A stretch of 22,968 nucleotides of DNA from an uncultured Desulfovibrio sp. (lineage in GTDB: Bacteria > Desulfobacterota > Desulfovibrionia > Desulfovibrionales > Desulfovibrionaceae), in assembly GCA_900555975.1 (NCBI GenBank), contig USNI01000002.1:1-22968 (forward strand). Reading direction: 5' to 3'. Shown here piece by piece: positions 1-8,210 of this stretch. Made by a program: the position numbers and the translations under genes. The notes under the pieces are model-generated. The model was not told the origin of the DNA. It saw only the letters and a program-made list of their open reading frames with translations, and did no database searches. Position 1 is the stretch's first letter. Each line of letters begins with the position of its first letter.

Positions 1-251
1 CCCCGCCCCTTCCCGCCCGACGCAGCCGCCTTTTCTTCTCTCCATGTTCCTGGCATCCGACGCCCTGCACTCCGGCCGTATCCCGACAGACAGAATACAG
101 CAGCCTCAAGTCAGCCGGTGAAGGTTCGCCCCCCATTTCAAACCATTGACCTGTAAAAAGGGATGAGGTTCGAAACAGGGAAGCCGTTGTTACTGCTGAG
201 TCCGGCTTCTCTTCCCCGCACGACCTCCTCTCCCCACCGGGAGGAGCCATC

Positions 252-1619
252 ATGTTCAGACATTTCAGCAAACAGGAAACCCGCAATCTGGTCCTTCTCG
301 CCGTTCCCGTTTTTCTCGGTCAGATCGCCCAGATCGCCATGTCATTCGTCGATACCGTCGTTGCCGGCCGGGCCAGCGCCGTCGACATGGCTGCCGTTGC
401 CGTGGCCACTTCATTCTGGATTCCCGGGACCATGTTCGGTCAGGGACTCATCATGGCCATCACCCCGCTTGTCGCCCAGGCTCTGGGCGCAGGCAACGTC
501 ATCAAAAGCAGACATTTCCTTCGTCAGGGGCTGTGGCTGGCAGCATGCATCTCCGTACTGCTCATGGCCGTATTTCTGACCATAAGCGCCACCATCACCT
601 CTTGGGGCAAAATGGATCCCCTGCTGGCACGGAAGACTTCGGAATATCTTTTCGCCGTTCTGTGGGGCGTCCCCGCCCTCATGCTTTTCGTCGTGCAGCG
701 ATGCTTCCTTGAAGGGCACGGCAGTACCCGTCCCGCCATGGTCGCGGGCTTCGTGGGACTTGCGCTCAACGTGCCGCTCAACATCATCTTCGTGTTCGGC
801 AAGTTCGGCCTGCCGGCCATGGGCGCAGCGGGCTGCGGTCTGGCCACGGCCATGCTGTTCTGGGTCATGGCGGCGTCCATGCTGTTTTTCGTGCGCAGGA
901 TCGACAGTGCCGCGCCTGCACTGGAAAAACCCTCCGGAACCATTCTGAAGCGCGTGTTCCGCATAGGCCTGCCCGGAGCCTTCGCCATGCTCAACGAGAC
1001 GGCCGCCTTCTCTCTCATCGCGCTCATCGTCTCGCCGCTCGGCGTCACGACGGTGTCCGGTCATCAGATCGCCATCAACGTCAGTGCCTTCGTGTGGATA
1101 TGCCACTTCTCCATAGGCGCCGCCTCCACCATCAGAGTCGGAACCCTGCTCGGAGCCGGCGACATTGCGGGCGCAAAACGTGTACGCCTTACCTCACTTG
1201 CCATCACCCTGGGCATGGCGTGCGTGCTGGCCGCGCTCATCTATCTGGTCCGTTATCCCGTAGCAGCCCTGTACACGGAAGATACGGCCGTCATACAGAT
1301 GGCCAGCCTGCTGCTGATCTGTGAAGTATTCTACCAGTTTCCGGACGGCATACAGACCAATACGCTCTGTTCTCTGCGCGGATGGAATGACACCAAAGCC
1401 ATTTTCTGCATATCTTTCGTTGCCTACTGGATCGTGAGCCTGCCCCTCGGATGGGTGCTCTGCATGACCGATCTTCTTACGGCCGAACCGCTCGGCGTTC
1501 TGGGATTCTGGATCGCTCTCTTCCTCGGACTCAGCGTAGCCGCCGTTCTGTATCTGATCCGCATCCATGCGCTGGAACATCTGTCCGTAAACGCCATGAA
1601 GAAAAAAATCGGACGCTGA
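252..1619 (+). CDS. MATE family multidrug efflux transporter (NorM/DinF-like)
   Basis: The 455-residue product is hydrophobic almost throughout and has the length and pattern of about 12 membrane helices usual for MATE exporters, which expel cationic drugs in exchange for Na+ or H+ across the inner membrane. The N-terminal stretch (residues about 12-65, containing VPVFLGQIAQIAMSFVDTV and later GTMFGQGLIMAITP) matches the conserved first two helices of the family, and a similar half repeats from about residue 230 (RIGLPGAFAMLNE). The ATG at 252 is preceded by GGGAGGAG with good spacing, which fixes the start. The gene stands alone on the plus strand and converges with the glycan operon, from which it is separated by a hairpin terminator. 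MATE and polysaccharide flippases (Wzx) share the MOP superfamily, but this sequence reads as MATE. The substrate cannot be inferred. Confidence 0.93.
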   Translation: MFRHFSKQETRNLVLLAVPVFLGQIAQIAMSFVDTVVAGRASAVDMAAVAVATSFWIPGTMFGQGLIMAITPLVAQALGAGNVIKSRHFLRQGLWLAACISVLLMAVFLTISATITSWGKMDPLLARKTSEYLFAVLWGVPALMLFVVQRCFLEGHGSTRPAMVAGFVGLALNVPLNIIFVFGKFGLPAMGAAGCGLATAMLFWVMAASMLFFVRRIDSAAPALEKPSGTILKRVFRIGLPGAFAMLNETAAFSLIALIVSPLGVTTVSGHQIAINVSAFVWICHFSIGAASTIRVGTLLGAGDIAGAKRVRLTSLAITLGMACVLAALIYLVRYPVAALYTEDTAVIQMASLLLICEVFYQFPDGIQTNTLCSLRGWNDTKAIFCISFVAYWIVSLPLGWVLCMTDLLTAEPLGVLGFWIALFLGLSVAAVLYLIRIHALEHLSVNAMKKKIGR

Positions 1620-1640
1620 TGTTCTTCGAATCCGCGCCAT

Positions 1641-1684
1641 AAAAGGGCACGCCCCTTCCATCACGGAAGGAAGCGTGCCCTTTT
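1641..1684. terminator. Bidirectional intrinsic terminator between convergent genes
   Basis: AAAAGGGCACGC (1641-1652) pairs perfectly with GCGTGCCCTTTT (1673-1684), and CCTTCC/GGAAGG extends the stem inside. The A-run on one side and T-run on the other give a U-tract for transcripts in both directions, fitting the convergent MATE gene and GT9 gene. Confidence 0.9.
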
Positions 1685-1708
1685 CCGACTGTCAGACAAC
1701 GCCCTGTC

Positions 1709-2935
1709 TCAGATTTCCCTGCGGGAACAGTGCTCCCGTTCCATTCCTGCTCGTTCGCAAGCTCTCAACACATCCTCCACCTCAATCTCATCCAGAGAAC
1801 GGCAACGGTCATACCCCTTCAGGCATCGCTGCTGCCACGACGGGATAATGCCCTCACATCCGTTGGGGCATTCCGAACCCGAAAGCGCAAGATTCTCCGG
1901 GTACCCCAGCATACGCGCGCAGGAAGGGCCGAAAAGAACCAAAGACGGACCTCCACGCAGAAAATGCCTGAGATGCGGCACGAGGCCCTCGCCTCCCACA
2001 TGGAGAAACGCGTGCTTGACCAGACTCATGAGTTCTCCGAACGATGTCCGACCGCGAAGATCCATGGCACGCCCGCTCTTCCCTGCGGGCATCTCAAAGG
2101 TTTTCTCAAGCCCGACAAGAACCAGAGCGTAGCCGGGAAAACGTTCCTGCATGACTGCCACGAGAGCCGTATATTTTTCTGCCGACCATAATTTCAGCGA
2201 TCGACTCGATGCCCCGGCCTCTCTCTGGATCGTCACGTAGGGGCGCTCAAGGCCGAACCTGTCAGCCACCTCGGCAAAGTGTTCCCTGCACTGCAGCATG
2301 AAGGCACTGTTTCTGAGATCAAGAGAACCGTCGAAATCCGGCTGTCGTCTGCGTCCTCCGCCCATGACGTCGGCATAATGAATGCCCATGGCCTGATTCT
2401 CGTCCATGTAGAACGAGGCGTGGGACGACTGAAAGGCAAGAAGACGCTGCACATAGTCCCAGAGCGATGGAGACAAGGCCGCCAGACGCTCCCGGCAGAC
2501 AGCCCTGACCTGCGGATTCTGCATGACGTCGAACACTGCGTCATAGGCGGCAAGAGGAATCGCCTTCTTCAGCGTCATGACTCTGCGGACATAGGCTTTG
2601 CCCCAGCAGAGCGCCGTGATGCAGTCTTCCGGGGTGTTGGTAAGGAGGTCCACCCGGCACGATGTCCGGGCCAGGACCGTCAACGCCTCTACCCAGGAAA
2701 GATTGATGATCACATCTCCGATGCCGCCCCGCAGAATGAACGCAAGATGCAGCTCGTCACTGTTGCCGGAAGCACGGGTAAAGGTCACGTCTCCCAGAAC
2801 ATGCCCTGTCGCCGCCTTGCCGAACGCCCACATGGCAAGCTTCAGAGACGCCAGCCGCGGACGTGCCGGATAGGCGGCCTGCAGCTTTGCCACCTGATGA
2901 CAGGCTTTTTCAAAGAAAGGAACGAATGACGGCAT
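1709..2935 (-). CDS. Glycosyltransferase family 9 (heptosyltransferase-like)
   Basis: The 408-residue protein resembles GT9 enzymes, the ADP-heptose:LPS heptosyltransferase class that acts on the cytoplasmic face of the inner membrane. Residues 69-76 (RGGIGDVI) match the N-terminal GT9 signature. The C-terminal half shows QREAGASSRSLKLWSAEKY (about 238-256), DLRGRTSFGELMSLVKHA (292-309) and VLFGPS (333-338), in the order expected for GT9. The usual DSGxxHL acceptor/donor motif is altered to GGEGLVPHL (314-322). The tail (about 344-380: GYPEN, paired cysteines, then W...CL.GYDRC) is seen in many non-heptose GT9 homologues. The start is supported by GGGGAG five bases before the ATG. It is the last gene of the glycan operon, 11 bases after the preceding GT4 gene. 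The donor sugar is unknown. Confidence 0.82.
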   Translation of the reverse strand: MPSFVPFFEKACHQVAKLQAAYPARPRLASLKLAMWAFGKAATGHVLGDVTFTRASGNSDELHLAFILRGGIGDVIINLSWVEALTVLARTSCRVDLLTNTPEDCITALCWGKAYVRRVMTLKKAIPLAAYDAVFDVMQNPQVRAVCRERLAALSPSLWDYVQRLLAFQSSHASFYMDENQAMGIHYADVMGGGRRRQPDFDGSLDLRNSAFMLQCREHFAEVADRFGLERPYVTIQREAGASSRSLKLWSAEKYTALVAVMQERFPGYALVLVGLEKTFEMPAGKSGRAMDLRGRTSFGELMSLVKHAFLHVGGEGLVPHLRHFLRGGPSLVLFGPSCARMLGYPENLALSGSECPNGCEGIIPSWQQRCLKGYDRCRSLDEIEVEDVLRACERAGMEREHCSRREI

Positions 2936-2946
2936 GACGGCTCCCC

Positions 2947-4419
2947 TTATATCTCATCCAGACGGGAAAGCAGCATTCTGGCGCTCTCATCCCAGGACAA
3001 GGCATGTATGTGTTCCGATCCGGTCACAGCGCCGTTCTTCCGGCGGTGAAGCCACGCTTCCAGACAGTCGGCCAGATCCTCGGCCGAGCTGCCGGAAAAA
3101 TATACGGCATGATCCCCTGCAATTTCCCTGAATACCGGTATATCCCTCAGTATCAGGGGCTTGCCGTGTTCCACGCCCTCCACGACCGCCAGTCCGAAGC
3201 CCTCGGCCTCCGAGGCAAAAAGCACGCAGTCCGACGCTGCGTAGAGTTTGTCCAGAAACTCATCGCTGATGCCTCTGAGCCAGAAAAGGCGTCTGCCGTT
3301 TTCAGGATGTCGTTCCATCTTTCCGGCCAGGTCTCCGGTATTCCACCCCTGTCTGCCGACGATGACGAAATTAACATCGATGTTTCCGGCCCACAGCCGT
3401 TCAAACGCCGCCAGAGACTGCCGGTAGCCCTTGCGCGGTTCAAGCGTGCTTACCGACAGAAATGTCGGCCGCGCCTTCATGGCGGCAAGCACGACCGGGG
3501 CGTTGTCCGGCATCCCGCGGCTGGGAAAGCGCTTTTCCATGTCCGAACCGAGATGAAACCAGCCGAGAAAGAAGGGTCCGGTCTTCGGCATATGCTTCTC
3601 TCTCCATCGTCTGTAGTCTCCGGCCACGGTTCTGGACACCGTCAGGATGCCGTCAAAGCGGGAAACCATGGGCAGCCAGCGGGCAAACTCGTTACGGAAC
3701 GATGACGGACAGAATTCCGGATGCTGCAGAGGAATAAGATCATGCACCATGAAGAGAACGCGCACGCCTGAAGCCCGCAGACTTTTCAGCGTCTCCATGT
3801 GCGTTTCCACCTCTCTGACGTCGGGAACGGGACTCAGAAGCATGTCCCCGTCCCGGAAGATGACAGGTTCATCCAGAGCCGCTCCCTCCTCATCTCCCTC
3901 CATCTTCCTGAGAAAGCTGCGCGCGTGGACATAGCCTGCCATGTCCGCCGCAGTATAGACAGGACACACGTCATACCCGGAATCCGGCATGGTCATCAGA
4001 CTGTGCAGGAGGCTCCGGGCGACTCTGGGGACGCCGGAAACCTCATCGGAAAAAGCAAGAGGCCCGATGTTCCAGTACAGTCGACGTCTGCTGTCCCGCG
4101 CGTGTCCCAGACACAACGGTCCGGTCTGAGAGATTCCCGATCGCGGACCGGAAACCCTGAGCTTCAGGATTTCGAACGGACCGAGACACCAGCAGGTCTT
4201 GCAGGCATGCTGCCGGATCTGTATCAGCGGCAAGCCGAAGATCTCCACGCTCCGGAGACGGGGAAACGTCCATATGCGGACGAGGCGGAGTCCGAAGACG
4301 TACCAGTTTCTGACCGAGGCATGGGCAAACATCCGTCCCATGCGACCAGCCATGTCTTCATCAAGGATGTGCAAACGGGGAAGACGCCTGTGCAGCGCAT
4401 ACTTCCAGAACGGATACAT
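2947..4419 (-). CDS. Glycosyltransferase family 4 (GT-B), tandem paralogue A
   Basis: The 490-residue protein is a retaining GT-B glycosyltransferase. Its C-terminal half has STLEPRKGY (324-332), the FVIVGRQGW segment (351-359), GISDEFLDKLY (383-393) and the EX7E donor-binding motif with E406 and E414 in EAEGFGLAVVE. The middle shows VHDLIPLQHPEF (225-236), typical of the acceptor domain. Residues 1-110 are not part of a normal GT4 fold: they are basic and aromatic, and contain three copies of a short hydrophobic repeat (YVFGLRLVRI 40-49, EIFGLPLIQI 59-68, CLGPFEILKL 78-87) shared with neighbouring enzymes. The ATG is preceded by GAGGAG, nine bases after the paralogue's stop. Nearest relative in the window is the next gene upstream. 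It probably transfers a sugar (perhaps the GDP-linked one made here) to a surface glycan; donor and acceptor are inferred only. Confidence 0.88.
   Translation of the reverse strand: MYPFWKYALHRRLPRLHILDEDMAGRMGRMFAHASVRNWYVFGLRLVRIWTFPRLRSVEIFGLPLIQIRQHACKTCWCLGPFEILKLRVSGPRSGISQTGPLCLGHARDSRRRLYWNIGPLAFSDEVSGVPRVARSLLHSLMTMPDSGYDVCPVYTAADMAGYVHARSFLRKMEGDEEGAALDEPVIFRDGDMLLSPVPDVREVETHMETLKSLRASGVRVLFMVHDLIPLQHPEFCPSSFRNEFARWLPMVSRFDGILTVSRTVAGDYRRWREKHMPKTGPFFLGWFHLGSDMEKRFPSRGMPDNAPVVLAAMKARPTFLSVSTLEPRKGYRQSLAAFERLWAGNIDVNFVIVGRQGWNTGDLAGKMERHPENGRRLFWLRGISDEFLDKLYAASDCVLFASEAEGFGLAVVEGVEHGKPLILRDIPVFREIAGDHAVYFSGSSAEDLADCLEAWLHRRKNGAVTGSEHIHALSWDESARMLLSRLDEI
3176..3213. repeat. Near-identical direct repeat, copy 1 (inside GT4 paralogue A)
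   Basis: This 38-base segment encodes the EX7E region of GT4 paralogue A and matches 4679-4716 in paralogue B at 37 of 38 positions. It reflects gene duplication with strong conservation, or gene conversion, at the donor-binding site. Confidence 0.85.
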
Positions 4420-4428
4420 AAACGCTCC

Positions 4429-5940
4429 TCAATGCGTTCCGGTCCGCGCTTCCATGTCGTGCAGGCCGGAAAGCAGCATACGGGCACTCTCCTCCCAGGA
4501 AAGAATTCTGATGTCTCCGGACGAGGGAAGGGTGCCTCTTTCATAATTCTGCAGCCACTGCTCAAGGCAGCCGGACAGCGCCTCGGGATCCCTTCCACTG
4601 AAATACGTCGCATGGCTTCCGGCAATTTCCCGGAACACAGGAAGATCACGCAGGATCAGAGGCTTGCCGTGTCCCGCGCCCTCCACGACCGCAAGTCCGA
4701 AGCCCTCGGCCTCCGACGGCATGAGCACGGCCGACGAGACATCGTAGATTCTGTCCAGAAACTCGTCGCTGATGCCGTTCAGCCAGAACAGACGACGGCC
4801 ACGTTCGACGTGTGATTCCAGTCTCTTCAGAAAGGCATCCATCTTCCAGCCCTTCCTGCCGACGATGACGAAATTGACGTCCACGCCTTTTTTCCAAAGA
4901 TTCTCAAAAGCATCCAGCGCCTGTTCGTATCCCTTGCGGGGCTCTATGGTGCTGACTTCAAGAAACGTGATGCTTCGTTTCAGTTTCCGCAGAAGCCCCT
5001 CGCAGGATTCCGGCAGCCCCCGGCTCGATACCGGCGTGCACACATCCGAGCCAAGATGAAACCATGACGTGAAGAAGTCCTCGTTTCCGTCCGCGGCATG
5101 CTCTCTCCGCCATCTCAGGAACTCCTGTTCGGAAGCCCGGGAAACCGCCAGTATGCCGCTGAATTCCGAAACATACCGGAGCCATCTTCCCATATTCTCA
5201 TGAAGGGAGGCGTCAAAAAACTCGGGGTGCCTCATGACGATGATGTCATGAACGATGAAACATATTCTTACGCCCCGTTCCTTCAGAAACTTCAATACCT
5301 GATACTGAGTTTCGACCTCTCCAAGATCAGGTATGGGATAAAGAAGCACGTCACCTGCTGAAAAACGGACGATGCCGTCCCCGCCCCCGACATTGAGGAA
5401 GGGAAACGTTTCCCGTACCCGATCAAAGGCCCGGAAAAATCCCGGCATGTTTTCTCCGGAGCGCACGGGAACAACTTCATATGGACAATCTCTTTCCTTC
5501 AGCAGCGCCGCCAGCAGATTGCCGGCGACTCTCGGCACACCGGCTCCGGCACGGGACTTTTCAAACGGTCCCAGGTCATAAAACAGACGCCGTCGTCCCC
5601 CGGAACGTGCCTCCATGAGAACGGGATTCTCGGGAAGCTGCAATGTTCCCGATCTTCGAATCTTCCACAGCTCCGCTCTGCCAAGATAAACGCAAGTCTT
5701 TGTCCCTGCATCGGAAATCAGCAGCGTAGGAAAGCGACCGAAAAGAAGCACGATGCGGTTTCGTCCATATTCGCATACTCTCAGCACCGTGATGCCGAAC
5801 AGATACATGGTCCTTGCCCGGGACTGCTCCAGGCATGAGCGCACATATGCATATTCTGCCGCATATCTTTTTCGAAAGAACCTCAGATACCATGCGGTAA
5901 GATACCGGCAGTACGCATCAAGAAAGGTCCTTTTCCTCAT
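4429..5940 (-). CDS. Glycosyltransferase family 4 (GT-B), tandem paralogue B
   Basis: The 503-residue protein is clearly paralogous to the following gene and lies next to it. Shared landmarks are RRRLFYDLGPF (117-127), GVPRVAGNLLAAL (134-146), IVHDIIVMRHPEF (229-241), STIEPRKGY (330-338), DVNFVIVGRKGW (354-365), GISDEFLDRIY (389-399) and the EX7E motif E412/E420. The C-terminal catalytic half is far more conserved between the two copies than the N-terminal 110 residues. Those again hold three short hydrophobic repeats (YLFGITVLRV 46-55, LLFGRFPTLLI 65-75, VYLGRAELWKI 84-94). The start ATG overlaps the stop of the upstream GT2 gene by four bases (ATGA), suggesting translational coupling. The divergent N-terminal half suggests a different acceptor from paralogue A; this is inference. 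Confidence 0.88.
   Translation of the reverse strand: MRKRTFLDAYCRYLTAWYLRFFRKRYAAEYAYVRSCLEQSRARTMYLFGITVLRVCEYGRNRIVLLFGRFPTLLISDAGTKTCVYLGRAELWKIRRSGTLQLPENPVLMEARSGGRRRLFYDLGPFEKSRAGAGVPRVAGNLLAALLKERDCPYEVVPVRSGENMPGFFRAFDRVRETFPFLNVGGGDGIVRFSAGDVLLYPIPDLGEVETQYQVLKFLKERGVRICFIVHDIIVMRHPEFFDASLHENMGRWLRYVSEFSGILAVSRASEQEFLRWRREHAADGNEDFFTSWFHLGSDVCTPVSSRGLPESCEGLLRKLKRSITFLEVSTIEPRKGYEQALDAFENLWKKGVDVNFVIVGRKGWKMDAFLKRLESHVERGRRLFWLNGISDEFLDRIYDVSSAVLMPSEAEGFGLAVVEGAGHGKPLILRDLPVFREIAGSHATYFSGRDPEALSGCLEQWLQNYERGTLPSSGDIRILSWEESARMLLSGLHDMEARTGTH
4679..4716. repeat. Near-identical direct repeat, copy 2 (inside GT4 paralogue B)
   Basis: This is the second copy of the 38-base segment described at 3176-3213, with one mismatch. 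The two copies lie about 1.5 kb apart in the same orientation, so recombination between them could fuse the paralogues. Confidence 0.85.
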
Positions 5941-6953
5941 TCGACATATCCTCTCTTCACCCTCAGAAACATGATGATGCCGAACAGATAGTATTTAACG
6001 GCGTCCCTGCCGGTTTTTATCGTCAGCAGGGGAATGCCGAAGAAAAAGAAGGTTCTCAGCCGCTTCTTTCTACCCTGAAGATCGGCGATTCTCTCAATGA
6101 ACGTCAGGAAACCTTCATAGTCGAAATGGCGCAGCTTAAGTTTCAGCATGAACTGTATCAACCGGATGAAGAAGGTTTCATCGTATCTGCCTCCGATATC
6201 GCCGATGTAATTCGAGACGATGCGATCTTCGGTAAGACGGTCGTCAAACTTCCCGTAGAACCAGTGATACAGCTTTGCGAGCCGCCGATAATACAGATCA
6301 TACTGACCGGCTCTGCTTCCTGAGCGCAGCGTCGCCCCCCCGAGCCGGAAATTGACGACGACCTCATCCAGCATGACGCCCTTGTAGTCGTCCAGAATGA
6401 GCTGAATGACGAACCTGTAGTCCTCAACGGTATCGAAGTCCGTCCTGTAGTATCCCTGCCGCTCCACCACGGATTTTCTTATCATGAGCGCAGGATGATT
6501 GAACGGCATGGAATACCAGAACGAATACGGATGACATCTCTCCAGATGCCTTTCCCGTCCGTCCCGGGACCAGCATACCTGATGTCCGTAAACATAGTCG
6601 GCGTCATTGTCCATGACGGCCTGCACCATGTTCTCGATGACGTCATCCGAGGCATACCAGTCATCCGAGTTCAGCACGAGAACGTACTCGCCCCTGGCCA
6701 TGCGATGTCCCTTGTTGACGGCGTCGTATATGCCGTCATCCCTGCCGCTCACATAGGATATCCAGCCCTTTCTGCGAAATTCCTCCAGAAGCTCCACCGT
6801 GCCGTCCGTGGACGCTCCGTCGACGACGATATGCTCCACGGCGCCATAGGTCTGACGATGCACGGACTCGAAATTCTGCAGCAGAAAGTCCTTCCTGCCG
6901 TCCTTCAGACAGTTCAACGTCACGGTAATGACCGAAACAAGCGGATGACGCAT
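5937..6953 (-). CDS. Glycosyltransferase family 2 (GT-A)
   Basis: The 338-residue protein starts with the GT2 nucleotide-sugar binding fold: PLVSVITVTLNC (4-15), VEHIVVDGASTDGT (39-52), GIYDAVNKGHRMARGEY (74-90) and the metal-binding NSDDW (95-99). The later FNHPALMIRK and DTVEDYRFVIQL segments are typical of GT2 enzymes close to WcaA/WcaE-like colanic acid and LPS transferases. The C-terminal 43 residues (296-338) lie outside the catalytic domain and carry two copies of the hydrophobic repeat (FFFFGIPLLTIK and YYLFGIIMFLRVK). The start has GAGG seven bases upstream. The stop overlaps the following GT4 start by four bases. It is cytoplasmic or membrane-associated and has an unknown donor. Confidence 0.9.
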   Translation of the reverse strand: MRHPLVSVITVTLNCLKDGRKDFLLQNFESVHRQTYGAVEHIVVDGASTDGTVELLEEFRRKGWISYVSGRDDGIYDAVNKGHRMARGEYVLVLNSDDWYASDDVIENMVQAVMDNDADYVYGHQVCWSRDGRERHLERCHPYSFWYSMPFNHPALMIRKSVVERQGYYRTDFDTVEDYRFVIQLILDDYKGVMLDEVVVNFRLGGATLRSGSRAGQYDLYYRRLAKLYHWFYGKFDDRLTEDRIVSNYIGDIGGRYDETFFIRLIQFMLKLKLRHFDYEGFLTFIERIADLQGRKKRLRTFFFFGIPLLTIKTGRDAVKYYLFGIIMFLRVKRGYVE

Positions 6954-6969
6954 GATACGACCTCACCCT

Positions 6970-8202
6970 CTACAGGCTCGCGACGAAATCCAGCGCGTGC
7001 TTGATGCACACGTCGTGATTATGATGCTGATGTTCTCCCCACCTCCCGATGCCGAACAGATGCTTCTCTCTGTAATGATTCAGAATGGACGTCATGGCGC
7101 GCGTTCTTCCGATCAAGGGCAGCGGATAGGCGGCCGGAGTCGTGTAGTTGAAGAGATTCCTGCCCGGGAAGGTCAGCGTCGAGGCGTCGAAGCGGTCGGC
7201 GTTCGTTTCGGTGAACACGCCGTACTCTTTGCTGTCCCTGACGAAATTGGAGATGAACAGCTCCCGGTGATGCTGCTGATCCATTTCCGGACGGTAGCGC
7301 CAGTGATAGTTGTTGTCGTTCCTGTCCACTTCAAAGAGGGAGATGACCACTCTGTTGTAGCGGATGAGCTTCATGTCCTCCCGTATGTCCTCGGGGCGTC
7401 CGAGTGCCTCATAGAGCGAGGGCCAGGGAATGGTGGTGATGATGTTTCCGGCCCTGAATTCACCGTTGACGATCCATTCCCCGGCAGTCTCGTCATAGAA
7501 AAGCGTTCGTACCGGCGTGTTCAGACGGATATTCGGCATCTCCTCCCGGGCCAGCGCCTCCATGACCCTTCCGTATCCGCCGGACACCGGATAGTACGGC
7601 CTGTTGTGACAGGGGTATTTCTCCACGTCCTGACGACGTTCCAGCGAGTACCGCAGCACCTCCTCCACTTCGATGCGCGGAATCTTGTACAGCCAGTCCA
7701 CGTCCATGTCGCAGGGCTGGATGCCCCACAGCTTGATGTTGTAGGGAATGAGGTAGTTGTCACAGATCATGTCCCCGAGCTTCCAGCGTATCCACTCCTC
7801 GTAATTGGATGGTTCGGGACGTCCCATGGCCTCGCCGTTCCGCATGACGGAAAGCAGATACGCAATCTGCCTGTCCACGGGCAGCTGCCACAGGTTCGAT
7901 TCGAGAGGATAATCGACGTCCATCCCTTCCAGGCTGATCTTGGATATGCGGGGATCGATCCTGTACATCTTCTCCCGGGGAAAGGAAGAAAAAAGAAACT
8001 CCTCCACGTCGGGAAACTTCGTCTGAAAAAAATGTCCGCCAATGTCGACGACATGGCCGTCGACATAGAAACTTCTGCACAGTCCTCCCGGCTCAGCCTC
8101 GGCCTCAAGCGCCATGACGTTCCGTATGCCCCTGCGCCGCATGGCCTTCAGCAGAGTGATGCCCGTGACTCCCGCGCCCAGTATGATGAAATCGTAGATC
8201 AT
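6970..8202 (-). CDS. FAD-dependent oxidoreductase of a polysaccharide cluster (protoporphyrinogen oxidase / UDP-galactopyranose mutase-like fold)
   Basis: The 410-residue protein opens directly into a dinucleotide-binding Rossmann fold: GAGVTG at residues 9-14, then an acidic residue ending strand 2 and EPGGLCRSF, the usual FAD contact. A glycine-rich IGGHFFQT segment and the C-terminal GIGRWGEHQHHNHD motif also fit this flavoprotein superfamily. Homologues in surface-glycan loci are annotated variously as protoporphyrinogen oxidase-like or UDP-galactopyranose mutase-like proteins. The substrate here is unknown, and a role in a sugar or sugar-nucleotide redox or ring-rearrangement step is inferred from context only. 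I prefer the ATG at 8202 because the fold starts at once. A GTG at 8214 would add MRRI and overlap the upstream stop. It sits between GT8 and GT2 in the operon. Confidence 0.78.
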   Translation of the reverse strand: MIYDFIILGAGVTGITLLKAMRRRGIRNVMALEAEAEPGGLCRSFYVDGHVVDIGGHFFQTKFPDVEEFLFSSFPREKMYRIDPRISKISLEGMDVDYPLESNLWQLPVDRQIAYLLSVMRNGEAMGRPEPSNYEEWIRWKLGDMICDNYLIPYNIKLWGIQPCDMDVDWLYKIPRIEVEEVLRYSLERRQDVEKYPCHNRPYYPVSGGYGRVMEALAREEMPNIRLNTPVRTLFYDETAGEWIVNGEFRAGNIITTIPWPSLYEALGRPEDIREDMKLIRYNRVVISLFEVDRNDNNYHWRYRPEMDQQHHRELFISNFVRDSKEYGVFTETNADRFDASTLTFPGRNLFNYTTPAAYPLPLIGRTRAMTSILNHYREKHLFGIGRWGEHQHHNHDVCIKHALDFVASL

Positions 8203-8210
8203 GATCCGTC

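Noticed and set aside
252..1619. The MATE gene as the missing Wzx flippase of the glycan operon.
   Set aside because: It belongs to the same superfamily, but the conserved motifs are MATE-like, and it is on the opposite strand behind a terminator.
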